A stretch of DNA of 64,000 bases, taken from contig NZ_RXFT01000001.1 in NCBI RefSeq assembly GCF_003952165.1, forward strand, positions 992,001-1,056,000, in the 5' to 3' direction. Source of the stretch: Variovorax guangxiensis. Lineage in GTDB: Bacteria; Pseudomonadota; Gammaproteobacteria; Burkholderiales; Burkholderiaceae_C. Shown piece by piece: positions 54,001 through 63,310 of the stretch (positions are counted from its first letter, which is position 1; the number at the start of each line of letters is the position of its first letter). Below the pieces are notes generated by a model. That model had not been told where the DNA came from, did not search any database, and saw only the letters and a list, made by a program, of their open reading frames with translations. The position numbers were made by a program, and so were the translations under genes.

Positions 54001-54936
54001 ATGACTCTCGACGGACGCCTCCTCTCCAACGTCGGCGTGCTGGCCGCCGTGGTCGAAGGCGGCAGCTTCGCCAGCGCCGCCAACGCGCTCGGCCTGACTC
54101 CTTCGGGCGTGAGCCGCGCCATCGCCCGGCTCGAAGGCCGCATCGGCATACGGCTGTTCGACCGCACCACCCGCTCACTGAGCCTCACGGACGAAGGCCG
54201 GCAGCTCTACGCCAACATCAATCCGCTGGTGCTCGGCATCGAGGACGCGGTGACGATCGCCTCGGGTGCGTCCGGCGCGGTGCGCGGGCGCCTGCGCGTG
54301 AACACCGACGCATTCACCTCGCGCCTGCTGCTGGCGCGGCACCTGCCGCGCTTTCTCGCGCGCCATCCCGACCTCACGCTGGAGCTGATCGCACGCGACC
54401 AGCTCGGCGATCTCGTCGCCGAAGGCTTCGACATCGCGGTGCGCTTCGGCGAGCCGCCGTCGTCGTCGCTGGTGGCCCGCAAGCTGATGGATTCGCGCGT
54501 GGTCACCGCCGCAACGCCGGCCTACCTCGCGCAGCACGGGCGCCCCGCGAAGCCGTCGGACCTTGCCGGCCATGCCTGCCTGCAGGTGCGCAACCCGGTC
54601 ACCGGTCAACCCTACGCCTGGGAGTTCCAGCGCGGGCGCAAGCTCCTGAAGGTGCCGACCACCGGAAGGCTGCTGCTCACCGATCCAGGCACGGTGCTCG
54701 AAACCGTTCTCGCCGGCATCTGCGTCGCGCAGATCAAGGCGGTGGGCATCCAGCCGCAGCTCGACCGGGGCGAGCTGGTCGATCTGTTTCCAGACTGGCC
54801 TGACGAGCGGCTCCCGCTCTACGCGCTCTATCCGTCGCGCCACTTGCCAGCCGCGAAGGTCCGGGCCTTCATCGATTTCGTGATGGAGGTTGTCTCGCCA
54901 GCTTCCGAGCCAGCTGCGAAGAAGCCACGGCGTTGA
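54001..54936 (+). CDS. LysR-type regulator, CrgA/DhcR-like group
   Basis: 311 aa. The HTH lies within residues 5-65 (AAVVEGGSFASAANALGLTP, GVSRAIARLEGRIGIRLFDR), then GRLRVNTDAF and FDIAVRFGEPPSSSLVARKL, the pattern of the CrgA-type subgroup. It should bind DNA as a dimer/tetramer and respond to a small effector. The gene is divergent from the NmrA-like gene and is followed by an MFS gene 57 bases downstream. A near-perfect dyad directly precedes the start. Confidence 0.93.
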   Translation: MTLDGRLLSNVGVLAAVVEGGSFASAANALGLTPSGVSRAIARLEGRIGIRLFDRTTRSLSLTDEGRQLYANINPLVLGIEDAVTIASGASGAVRGRLRVNTDAFTSRLLLARHLPRFLARHPDLTLELIARDQLGDLVAEGFDIAVRFGEPPSSSLVARKLMDSRVVTAATPAYLAQHGRPAKPSDLAGHACLQVRNPVTGQPYAWEFQRGRKLLKVPTTGRLLLTDPGTVLETVLAGICVAQIKAVGIQPQLDRGELVDLFPDWPDERLPLYALYPSRHLPAAKVRAFIDFVMEVVSPASEPAAKKPRR

Positions 54937-54993
54937 CGCTCGCGCGTCCGGAAACGGCCAGCCGCGAAGGCCCGCCGCCAGCACGATGAGGGT

Positions 54994-56220
54994 ATGACTC
55001 GAACAACGCCCCTCCCCCACGCATTTCAAAACCTCGCCTGGTCCAACCTCGCCGCGCAGTCCGCCGAACAGCTGAGCCTCGCGGCGGTGCCGCTGGTGGC
55101 GGTGCTCGCGCTAGGCGCGGGGCCTGGCGAGATCGGCTTTCTCGCGGCCGTGCAGACTCTGCCCTTCCTGCTGGTCTCGATGCCCATGGGCCTGCTCGCG
55201 GATCGCATGTCGCGGCGGCGGCTGATGGTCTGGGCCGAGGGGCTGCGGGCGGTGTCGCTTCTCGTGCTGCTGGCGATGGTGTTCGCGTCGAAGCTGAGCA
55301 TCGGCTGGCTGGCGGTGCTGGGATTTCTGGGCGCGGTCGGCACCGTGGGTTTCAGCGTCGCGGCACCCGCGCTGGTGCCGGCGCTCGTGCCGAGGGACGC
55401 ACTGGCAACGGCCAACGGGCGGCTCGAACTGGCGCGCAGCGCGGCCTTCACCGCCGGACCTGCGCTCGCGGGTGCCCTCGTGGCCTGGGCCGGCGCGTCG
55501 GCCGCGTTCGTGCTGGCAGCAGTGCTTTCGGCGGCTGCCGTGGCCCTGCTGCTGCGCCTCGCCGAGGCACCGCGTGCCCCTTGCGCCAGCCGGCATCCGC
55601 TGCTCGAAGTACGCGACGGCGCGCGCTTCGTCTGGCAACACGAGATGCTGCGCCCGATGCTGCTGACCGGCGCGGTCTTCAACATCTCGTGGTTCGTGCT
55701 GCAGGCGGGCTACGTGCCCTACGCCGTGCGCGTGCTCGGCCTCGGCGCGCAGGCGGTGGGCTTCACGCTGGCGATGTACGGCGCGGGCATGGTCGTCGGA
55801 GCGCTGCTGACTCCTCGCGTGGTGGCGCGCCTGCCCTTCGGCCGCGCGATACAGGTTGGCCCCTCGGTCGCGGTGTTGGCTGCAGCAGCAATGGCGGCCA
55901 CGCTCGTTGTGCCGACCGCGACGCTGGCGGCGCTCTCGTTCTTCCTGTTCGGCGCGGGGCCGATGGTCTGGGTCATCACCTCGACCACGCTGCGCCAGAG
56001 CGTGACGGCAGCCACGATGCTGGGCCGGGTGTCGGCCGTGTTCCTCACGATCAACGCCGGCGCCCGGCCTATAGGCGCGGCGCTGGGCGGCATGGTCGGC
56101 GCCGCATGGGGCGAGCCGGCCTGCCTGCTGCTGGCGCTCGCGGGATTCGGGCTGCAGGCGGCGATCATCTTCGCGTCGCGCATCGCGACGCTGCACCGGC
56201 TGCCGGTGCCTGCTGCCTAG
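54994..56220 (+). CDS. MFS transporter, enterobactin-exporter-like (MFS_3)
   Basis: 408 aa. It starts AFQNLAWSNLAAQSAEQLSL, then MGLLADRMSRRRLMVWAE at the segment 2/3 loop, and ARSAAFTAGPALAGALVAW in the middle, typical of MFS_3/EntS-like permeases with 12 segments. It may export siderophores or other compounds. It follows the LysR gene by 57 bases and may be controlled with it. The stop overlaps the convergent ogt gene by four bases. Confidence 0.9.
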   Translation: MTRTTPLPHAFQNLAWSNLAAQSAEQLSLAAVPLVAVLALGAGPGEIGFLAAVQTLPFLLVSMPMGLLADRMSRRRLMVWAEGLRAVSLLVLLAMVFASKLSIGWLAVLGFLGAVGTVGFSVAAPALVPALVPRDALATANGRLELARSAAFTAGPALAGALVAWAGASAAFVLAAVLSAAAVALLLRLAEAPRAPCASRHPLLEVRDGARFVWQHEMLRPMLLTGAVFNISWFVLQAGYVPYAVRVLGLGAQAVGFTLAMYGAGMVVGALLTPRVVARLPFGRAIQVGPSVAVLAAAAMAATLVVPTATLAALSFFLFGAGPMVWVITSTTLRQSVTAATMLGRVSAVFLTINAGARPIGAALGGMVGAAWGEPACLLLALAGFGLQAAIIFASRIATLHRLPVPAA

Positions 56221-56753
56221 AAAAGCGACGCCATTCCGTTCGGCCGCGCATCCTCGATGTCGAGCATGCGCAGCTTGGTCAGCGCGCCGCCGCCGGCCGA
56301 GAAACCGCCCGGCTTGTTGCCCGCCGCCAGCACGCGATGGCACGGCACCACGGGCGCGAAGGGGTTGTGGCCCATGGCCTGGCCCACGGCACGCGACAGG
56401 CCCTTGTCGCCCAGCTCCTCGGCAATCTCGCCGTAGGTGCGGGTCTGGCCCGGTGGAATGCGCCGCGCGATCGCGTAGATCCGCTGGTGGAATTCGGAGA
56501 CGCCGCTCATGTCCAGCTCGATGTGGCTCAGGTCGTCGTGCACGCCGCGCAGAAGGCCCTGGATGGCCTCGACGGCATGCTGCGCCATTTCGTTCGGTGG
56601 GCCTTCCTGCAGATCAGGAAATCGCTGCCGCATGCGCGCACGCGTGGCGGGCTCTCCGTTGTCGGCGGGCAGCTGCACGCCGACCAGCCCGTGCGGGCCC
56701 CATGCCAGCGCGCACATGCCGATGGAAGTCTCGAACAAGGCAAAGCCGCTCAT
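56217..56753 (-). CDS. ogt: Methylated-DNA-protein-cysteine S-methyltransferase (Ogt)
   Basis: 178 aa. The active-site motif PCHRV has Cys138, preceded by RTYGEIAEELGDKGLSRAVG, the DNA-binding HTH of the family. It removes O6-alkyl groups from guanine by a suicide transfer to the Cys. The N-terminal half (FETSIGMCALAWG) is the usual RNase-like cap. It overlaps the upstream YbfB-type MFS gene by four bases, an odd pairing of DNA repair with transport. Confidence 0.96.
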   Translation of the reverse strand: MSGFALFETSIGMCALAWGPHGLVGVQLPADNGEPATRARMRQRFPDLQEGPPNEMAQHAVEAIQGLLRGVHDDLSHIELDMSGVSEFHQRIYAIARRIPPGQTRTYGEIAEELGDKGLSRAVGQAMGHNPFAPVVPCHRVLAAGNKPGGFSAGGGALTKLRMLDIEDARPNGMASLF

Positions 56754-57988
56754 CGCGATGTCTCCCTTTGCAGCGAATGCTGGCGCGACGCAAGCACCGC
56801 GCCGAGCCACAGGGCCGTTGCCGAAGCCACGAGCCCGCGCGCCAGCCCGCCCGGACCGTCCGAGATCCAGCCCGTGACCGTCGGCCCGACGATCTGCCCC
56901 AGCGCGAAGATGATGGTGAAGGCGCTGATGCCCTGCGCCCAGCGCGAAGGCGGCAGGTTGTGGCGCACCAGCGCGGTGGTCGAGGCCACCACCGACAGGA
57001 ACACCGCGCCGAAGAGCACGCCCGAGATCAGCGCCACCGGCGCCGACGAGCTCAGCACCGGCAGCAGCGTCGCCACGCCCAGAAGCCCGTTGAGCAGTGC
57101 CTGCGGCTGCCCGCCGTGATACCGGTCGAGCAGCCCTGCCCACAGCCTGGAAGACGCCACGCATGCGATGCCCAGCAAGGCATAGAACAGCGTGACGAAG
57201 CCTGCGCTGGCGCCCTGCTCGCGCAGCAGCGCGATCACGAAGGTCATGTAGCCGATATAGCCCATGCCGAACAGGGCATAGCCGGCAAGCGCCCAGCCGA
57301 AGCGATGCAGCGCGACGGGCGGTGCCGAGCCCGCCGCGGCGGCGGGCGCCGCGGGCGCAGCAGACTGTTGTTCCGGCATCGCACGCCCCGCCCAGGCCAG
57401 CAGGCAGGTGGCGGCCGCGCTCGCAACCGCCAGCGCCCACCACGCCCAAGCCCATCCGTGAGGCATGTCGGCCGCCGCGCGCAGCACCTGCGGCACGAGC
57501 AAGGCCGACAGCAGGATGCCGAAGCCGGTGCCACCGTAGTAGATGCCCAGCAGCAGACCTCCGCGCGCGGAGCCCGCATCGCTGAGCCGGGCCGCGAGCA
57601 GCCCGCCCGCCACGAACACCCAGGCGCTGGCCACGCCCGCCAGCAGCCGTTGCAGCAGCAAGGCCGACGCATCGGTGACGAAGCCGCTGCCCGCCATGAA
57701 CACGCTGGCCAGCACCGCGCCGAATACGAGAAGCCGGGTCGCGCCGAAGCGCCGCATCAGCGCCGGCGTGCCCAGCGCGCCTATCAGGTAGCCGACCGCG
57801 TTGGCCGTGTTCATGCCCCCAGCCAGCGCATAGCTCCAGCCCAAGTCCGCGCGCATGGGCGGCAGCAGCAGCGCGTAGGCGAAGCGCGTGATGCCGAGCG
57901 ACACAGCCGCGCCCATCGACAGCGCGAAGGCAAGCCGCAGCGTGGGCTGGGCGGAGATGGGGGATGGAGAAGCGAGCGTCGTCGGCAT
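56750..57988 (-). CDS. MFS transporter of the YbfB/YjiJ family
   Basis: 412 aa. FALSMGAAVSLGITRFAYALLLP at the start and WSYALAGGMNTANAVGYLIGAL follow the YbfB/YjiJ pattern of 12-segment permeases; TSVLARRTxGR-like motif is replaced by GTPALMRRFGATRLLVFG. Substrates are unknown, though organic acids or aromatic compounds are suspected for some members. The TGA overlaps the ogt ATG. No adjacent regulator of its own is visible. Confidence 0.9.
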   Translation of the reverse strand: MPTTLASPSPISAQPTLRLAFALSMGAAVSLGITRFAYALLLPPMRADLGWSYALAGGMNTANAVGYLIGALGTPALMRRFGATRLLVFGAVLASVFMAGSGFVTDASALLLQRLLAGVASAWVFVAGGLLAARLSDAGSARGGLLLGIYYGGTGFGILLSALLVPQVLRAAADMPHGWAWAWWALAVASAAATCLLAWAGRAMPEQQSAAPAAPAAAAGSAPPVALHRFGWALAGYALFGMGYIGYMTFVIALLREQGASAGFVTLFYALLGIACVASSRLWAGLLDRYHGGQPQALLNGLLGVATLLPVLSSSAPVALISGVLFGAVFLSVVASTTALVRHNLPPSRWAQGISAFTIIFALGQIVGPTVTGWISDGPGGLARGLVASATALWLGAVLASRQHSLQRETSR

Positions 57989-58054
57989 TGGCGTGGCGGG
58001 CGGCAGGCGGGCCTATTCTGCGGCAGCCGCCGCGAGCCTGCAGGCGCCGGCCGC

Positions 58055-61000
58055 TCAACCCGCTTCGGCCACCGGGTCTGTATGCAGCAGGTGCCGCTCC
58101 AGCAGCACCGCCACGTGCACCGCCTCGCGCTGCGCGCCGTCGCCGATCTGGTGGCGGCAGCTGGTGCCGTCGGCCACCACGATGGCACCCGGCTTCGCGC
58201 GGATGGCGGGCAGCAGGCTGGCCTCGGCCATCTTCATCGACACCTCGAAATGGCTGGCCTCGTAGCCGAAGCTGCCGGCCATGCCGCAGCAGGAGCTTTC
58301 GATGAGCTCGGCCTGTGCGCCGGGAATGAGCTTGAGCACCTCCATCACCGGGCTCACCGCGCCGAAGGCCTTCTGGTGGCAGTGGCCGTGCAGCAGGATG
58401 GGCGCTTCGGCCGGCTTCAGCGGCAGCTCGAAGCGGCCTTGCTTGAGCTCGCGGGCGATGAATTCCTCGAACAGCAGCGCATGCTTGGCAACCAGCTCGG
58501 CCTTCTCGCCGAAGCCCATCACCAGCGCCTCGTCGCGCAGCGTGAGCAGGCACGAAGGCTCGAGTCCGACGATGGGCACGCCCGCGCGCGCCAGCGGCAG
58601 CAGCGCGTCGATCAGCGCCTCGGCCTTGCTCTTGGCCTCGTCGACCATGCCGCTGGCCAGGAAGGTGCGTCCGCAGCAGTGATGCCCGCCGCTCTTCTCG
58701 ACCGTGTACAGCACATAGCCCGCCGCCTGCAGCACGCGCGCGGCCGCGAACGCGTTCTCGCTCTCGAAGGTGCCGTTGAAGGTGTCGACGAAGAGCACCG
58801 CCGCCTTGCCGCCGCGCCGCGCGATCGACAGCGCCACCTCGCGTTCGACGAACAGGCCCGGCTCGTTGGCACGCGCACGCCAGAAGGTGTCGCCGCGCCA
58901 TTCGGGCAGCGAGCGCTTCGCCGAGAAGCCCAGCAGCTTCTCGCCCAGCCATGCGGCGCCGGGCACGCTGTTGCGCAGGTTCAGCAGCCAGGGAAAGCGG
59001 CTGGCCTTGTGGGCGTAGTCGGGCAGGTTCGCCACGAGCTTGTCCTTCAGCGTGTGGCCGTGGCGCTTCTTGTAGTGGTCGAGGAACTCGACCTTCATCT
59101 TCGCCATGTCCACGCCGGTCGGGCAATCGCGCTTGCAGCCCTTGCAGCCCACGCACAGGTCCATGGTCTCGTGCATGGCCTCGCTGGTGAAGGCGTCGAG
59201 GCCGAGCTGGCCCGACAGCGCCAGCCGCAGCGTGTTGGCGCGTCCGCGCGTGAGGTGCTGCTCGTCGCGCGTCACGCGGTAGCTGGGGCACATGGTGCCG
59301 GCGTCGAACTTGCGGCAGTGGCCGTTGTTGTTGCACATCTCCACAGCCTTGGCCAGGCCGCCGGTGCTGTCGCCGCCGGTGCCGGGCGCGGTGGTCACCT
59401 CGGTCACGGGGTCGGCGTCGACGTTCCAGGCCGACCAGTCGAGCACGGGCTTGAGTTCGATGCGGCGATAGGGCTTGGGCGCGGTGGGCGGCGCGAAGCG
59501 GAACAGCGCGCCGTCGTCCATGCGCGGCGGGTCGATGATCTTGCCGGGGTTGAAAAGGTCGATCGGGTCGAGCTTGCGCTTGATCGCGCGGAAGGCCTCG
59601 TTGATGGCCGGGCCGAACTGCCATTCGATCCACTCGCCGCGGCACAGCCCGTCGCCGTGCTCGCCGCTGAACGCGCCCTTGTACTTGCGCACCAGCTCGC
59701 TCGCCTCCTCGGCGATGGCGCGCATCTTCGCGGCGCCGTCGGTGCGCATGTCGAGGATCGGCCGCACGTGCAGCGTGCCGACCGAGGCATGCGCGTACCA
59801 GGTGCCGCGGCTGCCATGCTTCGCGAACACCTCGGTCAGCGCGTCGGTGTACTCGGCCAGGTGCTCCAGCGGCACGGCGCAGTCCTCGATGAAGCTCACG
59901 GGCTTTCCGTCGCCCTTGAGACTCATCATGATGTTGAGGCCGGCCTTGCGCACCTCCCAGAGGTTCTTCTGCCGCGCCTCGTCGGGCATCTCGACCACGC
60001 TGCCGGGCAGGCCGAGGTCGCCCATCAGCTCGACGAGCTGCTTCAGCTGCGGCAGCAGCGAAGCCTTGTCGGAGCCCGAGAACTCCACCAGCAGGATGGC
60101 TGCCGGCTTGCCGATCAGCGCGGTCTCGACCGTCGGCTTGAAGGCCGGGTTGGCCAGGCTCAGCTCGATCATCGTGCGGTCGACCAGCTCCACCGCCGTG
60201 GGCCCGAGCTTCACGATGTGCTGGGCCGAGTCCATCGCGGCATGGAAGGTCGGGAAGTTGACGATTCCCAGCACCTTGGCGCGCGGCAGCGGCGCGAGCT
60301 TGAGCGTCAGGCTGCGGGTGTACGCCAGCGTGCCTTCGGAGCCGATCAGCAGGTGCGCCAGGTTCACGCTGCCGTCGGCCGTGTAGGGCCGCTCGCTCTG
60401 GTTGTCGAAGATGTCGAGGTTGTAGCCCGCCACGCGCCGCATGACCTTGGGCCAGTTCTCTGCCATCGCCTCGCGGTGCTGCCGCGCGAGGCTGCGCACG
60501 AACTGCGCGATGCCCGCCGCGCGCACGCCCAGCGAACCCACGGTGCCGAAGTCGACGAGCTCGCCGTTCGACAGCCACGCGCTCGCGCCCAGCACGTTGT
60601 GCACCATGTTCCCGTAGGCGATGGAGCGCGAGCCGCAGGAGTTGTTGCCCGCCATGCCGCCCAGCGTGGCCTGCGCGCTGGTCGACACGTCCACCGGGTA
60701 CCAGAGCCCGTGGGGCTTCAGCTGCGCGTTGAGGTGATCGAGCACCAGGCCGGGCTCGACCGTGGCCGTGCCCGCCTCCACGTTCACGTCGAGCACGCGG
60801 CGGAAATGCTTGCTGTTGTCGATCACCAGCGCCGCGCCGGTGGTCTGCCCGCACTGGCTGGTGCCGCCGCCGCGCGCGAGCACCGGCACCTTCAGGTCAC
60901 GGGCGATGTCGATGGCGGTGGCGATATCGCGCTCGTTCGTGGGGACGAAAGCGCCGACGGGCGTGATCTGGTAGATCGACGCGTCGGTGGCGTAGCGCCC

Positions 61001-61132
61001 GCGCGAGGCGTCGTCGAACAGCACCTCGCCCTGCGTCTCGGCGCGCAGGCGGCGCGCCAGCAGCTCGCAGGCTTCGTTGGGCGGAAGAACAGTTCCGGCT
61101 GGCTGCATGTGGCTGGCGGGGTCGATGCGCAT
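58055..61132 (-). CDS. FAD-linked oxidase with Fe-S C-terminal half (D-lactate/2-hydroxyacid dehydrogenase, Dld/YdiJ type)
   Basis: 1025 aa. Residues about 45-270 are the PCMH FAD-binding domain (VPVLARGGGTSQCGQTTGAA, LGGMAGNNSCGSRSI), about 280-570 the FAD-linked oxidase C domain, and about 600-1000 the Fe-S part with CNNNGHCRKF, CVGCKGCKRDCPTGVD and two later CCG-type motifs (GGHHCCGRTF, SSCCGMAGSFGYE). This fused layout is that of YdiJ-like D-2-hydroxyacid dehydrogenases that pass electrons to the respiratory chain. It should oxidise a 2-hydroxyacid such as D-lactate, glycolate or 2-hydroxyglutarate. It is 46 bases after the GntR gene and probably shares its transcript. Confidence 0.94.
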   Translation of the reverse strand: MRIDPASHMQPAGTVLPPNEACELLARRLRAETQGEVLFDDASRGRYATDASIYQITPVGAFVPTNERDIATAIDIARDLKVPVLARGGGTSQCGQTTGAALVIDNSKHFRRVLDVNVEAGTATVEPGLVLDHLNAQLKPHGLWYPVDVSTSAQATLGGMAGNNSCGSRSIAYGNMVHNVLGASAWLSNGELVDFGTVGSLGVRAAGIAQFVRSLARQHREAMAENWPKVMRRVAGYNLDIFDNQSERPYTADGSVNLAHLLIGSEGTLAYTRSLTLKLAPLPRAKVLGIVNFPTFHAAMDSAQHIVKLGPTAVELVDRTMIELSLANPAFKPTVETALIGKPAAILLVEFSGSDKASLLPQLKQLVELMGDLGLPGSVVEMPDEARQKNLWEVRKAGLNIMMSLKGDGKPVSFIEDCAVPLEHLAEYTDALTEVFAKHGSRGTWYAHASVGTLHVRPILDMRTDGAAKMRAIAEEASELVRKYKGAFSGEHGDGLCRGEWIEWQFGPAINEAFRAIKRKLDPIDLFNPGKIIDPPRMDDGALFRFAPPTAPKPYRRIELKPVLDWSAWNVDADPVTEVTTAPGTGGDSTGGLAKAVEMCNNNGHCRKFDAGTMCPSYRVTRDEQHLTRGRANTLRLALSGQLGLDAFTSEAMHETMDLCVGCKGCKRDCPTGVDMAKMKVEFLDHYKKRHGHTLKDKLVANLPDYAHKASRFPWLLNLRNSVPGAAWLGEKLLGFSAKRSLPEWRGDTFWRARANEPGLFVEREVALSIARRGGKAAVLFVDTFNGTFESENAFAAARVLQAAGYVLYTVEKSGGHHCCGRTFLASGMVDEAKSKAEALIDALLPLARAGVPIVGLEPSCLLTLRDEALVMGFGEKAELVAKHALLFEEFIARELKQGRFELPLKPAEAPILLHGHCHQKAFGAVSPVMEVLKLIPGAQAELIESSCCGMAGSFGYEASHFEVSMKMAEASLLPAIRAKPGAIVVADGTSCRHQIGDGAQREAVHVAVLLERHLLHTDPVAEAG

Positions 61133-61178
61133 GGTGATCAGGTCGCTTTGACGGACTTGGCCGATTTACTCGGCCGCT

Positions 61179-61874
61179 TTACTTGGCTGATTTGGCCGGT
61201 GGATAGATCTCGCCGGCACGCAGCAGCTCCAGCACCGTGTCGCGCTTGCGCAGCACGTGCGACACGAGCACCTTGCGCATGGCCTCGGCGTCGCGCTTGG
61301 AGAGCGCGTCGATCATCTGCTCGTGCTCCTCGACCGCATGCTTCCACTTCGCCTCGTTCTGGTTGGTGCGAAAGCGCAGCGACTGCACGCGGGCGTTGAT
61401 GGAGCGGTAGGTGTTCGACAGCACCGGGTTCGCCGCCGCCTCGTTGATCGCGGTGTGGATACGCGCATTGAGCCTGTAGTAGCCCGAGAGATCGCGCCGC
61501 GCAAAGCAGGCCAGCATCTCGTAGTGCAGCGCGCGCACCTCGGCAAGCTCTTCGTCGGTGATGCGCCGTGCGGCGAGCTCGCCCGACATGCCTTCGAGCA
61601 TGGCGAGCACCTCGAAGGTGTCGAGCACGTCGGCCTCGGTGAGCTTCACCGCCACAGCGCCCCGGTTGGGCAGCAGGTCGACCAGCCCTTCGGCCGCGAG
61701 CAGCTTGATGGCTTCGCGCAGCGGCGTGCGCGACACGTTCAGCTGCAGGCACAGCTCGCGTTCGTTGAGCTTGGCGCCGGGTGCGATGAGCCCTTCGACC
61801 AGCATGGTGCGCAGGCGCGCGGCCACCTGGTCGTGCAGCGCGAGCCTGGAGATTTCGATGATTTCGGCGGTCAT
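61179..61874 (-). CDS. GntR-family repressor, FadR subgroup
   Basis: 231 aa. The winged helix is at about 10-75 (LHDQVAARLRTMLVEGLIAPGAKLNERELCLQLNVSRTPLREAI read in segments), followed by the helical FCD effector domain with RIHTAINEAAANP and HEQMIDALSKRD. It should repress the FAD/Fe-S oxidase and the divergent aminotransferase until a small acid releases it. The ATG at 61874 begins the DNA-binding domain. Its C-terminus ends with PPAKSAK, and the DNA after the stop continues the same repetitive pattern. Confidence 0.94.
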   Translation of the reverse strand: MTAEIIEISRLALHDQVAARLRTMLVEGLIAPGAKLNERELCLQLNVSRTPLREAIKLLAAEGLVDLLPNRGAVAVKLTEADVLDTFEVLAMLEGMSGELAARRITDEELAEVRALHYEMLACFARRDLSGYYRLNARIHTAINEAAANPVLSNTYRSINARVQSLRFRTNQNEAKWKHAVEEHEQMIDALSKRDAEAMRKVLVSHVLRKRDTVLELLRAGEIYPPAKSAK

Positions 61875-61885
61875 GGTTTTATCCC

Positions 61886-61974
61886 TTGAATGCATTTTGA
61901 ATGCAAAAAACAGGACCCACAACCTTGGCAGATACGGGTAAACCATCAAGCAAAAATGAATTTTGAATGCAAAA
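61886..61974. promoter_or_regulatory. Repeated GntR-type operator candidates between gntR and the aminotransferase gene
   Basis: TTGAATGCA occurs at 61886, 61897 and 61963. The 14-mer TTTTGAATGCAAAA, itself a dyad (TTTTG...CAAAA), occurs exactly twice at 61895 and 61961, and TGCATT-TTG-AATGCA forms a second dyad at 61891-61905. Two sites 66 bp apart in a 121-base divergent region are well suited to control of both directions by the GntR protein. Confidence 0.75.
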
Positions 61975-61995
61975 CTGAACGCGAAAGGAGCGTTC

Positions 61996-63237
61996 ATGCT
62001 GCAACTCGACATCCATCCCACCGGCCGCCACTTTCTCCAGATTCCCGGTCCGAGCCCCGTGCCCGACCGCATCCTGCGGGCCATGAGCCTGCCCACCATC
62101 GACCATCGCGGGCCCGAATTCGGCACGCTCGGGCTGAAGGTGCTGGGCGGCATCCGGCAGATCTTCAAGACGAAGCACCCGGTCGCGATCTACCCTGCCT
62201 CGGGCACCGGCGCCTGGGAGGCCGCGCTCGCCAACACGCTGAGCCCGGGCGACCACGTGCTCATGTACGAGACCGGCCACTTCGCCTCGCTGTGGCAGAA
62301 GATGGCCACGCGCCTGGGCCTGTCCACCGAGTTCCTCGCCTGGCAAGGCACCGACGCGCAACTGCCAAACGCGCCGAGCTGGCGCCGCGGCGTGCAGGCC
62401 GATCTCATCGAGGCCCGCCTGCGCAAGGACACCGAGAAGAAGATCAAGGCCGTGTGCGTGGTGCACAACGAGACCTCCACCGGCGTCACCTCCGACATCG
62501 CCTCGGTGCGCAAGGCCATCGACGCCGCGGGCCACCCCGCCCTGCTGATGGTCGACAGCATCTCGGGCCTTGCCAGCGCCGACTACCGCCATGACGAATG
62601 GGGCGTGGACGTGTGCGTCAGCGGCTCGCAGAAGGGCCTGATGCTGCCGCCAGGCATCAGTTTCAACGCGCTGTCGCCGCGCGCGCTCGAAGCCGCGAAG
62701 CACGCGAAGCTGCCCAAGGCCTTCTGGGCCTGGGACGAGATCGTCGAGATGAACAAGGACGGCTACTGGCCCTACACGCCCAACACCAACCTGCTCTACG
62801 GCCTCTCGGAGTCGCTGGACATGATCCTCGGCGAAGGCCTGGACAACGTGTTCGCGCGCCACCAGCGCTGGGCCGCCGGCGTGCGCGCCGCCGTCAACGC
62901 CTGGGGCCTGCCGGTCCAGTGCGCCGACCCGGCCGTGTACTCGCCCGTGCTCACCGGCGTGATCACGCCAGAGGGCGTGGACGCCGACGCGCTGCGCCGG
63001 CTGATCCACCAGCGCTTCGATCTCTCGCTGGGCACCGGCCTGGGCAAGCTCAAGGGCCGCATGTTCCGCATGGGCCACCTGGGCGACAGCAACGACCTGA
63101 CGCTGGTGGCCATGGTCGCCGGTGTCGAGATGGGCATGAAGCTCGCGGGCATCAAGCTGGCAGGCAGCGGCGTGCAGGCCGCCATGGACCACTTCTCGAG
63201 CCACACGGCACCGGCCGCGCTGCAGAAAGCCGCCTAG
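61996..63237 (+). CDS. Serine-glyoxylate aminotransferase family PLP enzyme
   Basis: 413 aa with AGGAG before the ATG at 61996. The PLP lysine is Lys213 in VSGSQKGLMLPPG; FLQIPGPSPVPDRILRAM at the start and YPASGTGAWEAALANTLSPG (cofactor phosphate site) follow the class V pattern of alanine/serine-glyoxylate aminotransferases. It should move an amino group from serine or alanine to glyoxylate. It is divergent from the GntR gene and is followed by a Bug protein gene. Together with the oxidase this suggests glyoxylate or hydroxyacid use. Confidence 0.93.
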   Translation: MLQLDIHPTGRHFLQIPGPSPVPDRILRAMSLPTIDHRGPEFGTLGLKVLGGIRQIFKTKHPVAIYPASGTGAWEAALANTLSPGDHVLMYETGHFASLWQKMATRLGLSTEFLAWQGTDAQLPNAPSWRRGVQADLIEARLRKDTEKKIKAVCVVHNETSTGVTSDIASVRKAIDAAGHPALLMVDSISGLASADYRHDEWGVDVCVSGSQKGLMLPPGISFNALSPRALEAAKHAKLPKAFWAWDEIVEMNKDGYWPYTPNTNLLYGLSESLDMILGEGLDNVFARHQRWAAGVRAAVNAWGLPVQCADPAVYSPVLTGVITPEGVDADALRRLIHQRFDLSLGTGLGKLKGRMFRMGHLGDSNDLTLVAMVAGVEMGMKLAGIKLAGSGVQAAMDHFSSHTAPAALQKAA

Positions 63238-63310
63238 ACAACAGGCTCACAGGCTCGCAGCGCCACTGCCGGCGCGCATCGGATTCCCACCCACGACGGA
63301 GACAAGGAAG

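Noticed and set aside
56217..60854. A 1545-codon minus-strand frame that joins ogt to two upstream genes
   Set aside because: Only its last 178 codons (Ogt) are real; the rest is an out-of-frame reading of the MFS and FAD/Fe-S oxidase genes.
56453..61399. A 1648-codon open frame on the plus strand opposite the ogt-MFS-oxidase-GntR genes
   Set aside because: It is antisense to four well-supported genes, and its product is a low-complexity Arg/Gln/Ala/His mixture typical of the mirror frame of high-GC genes.
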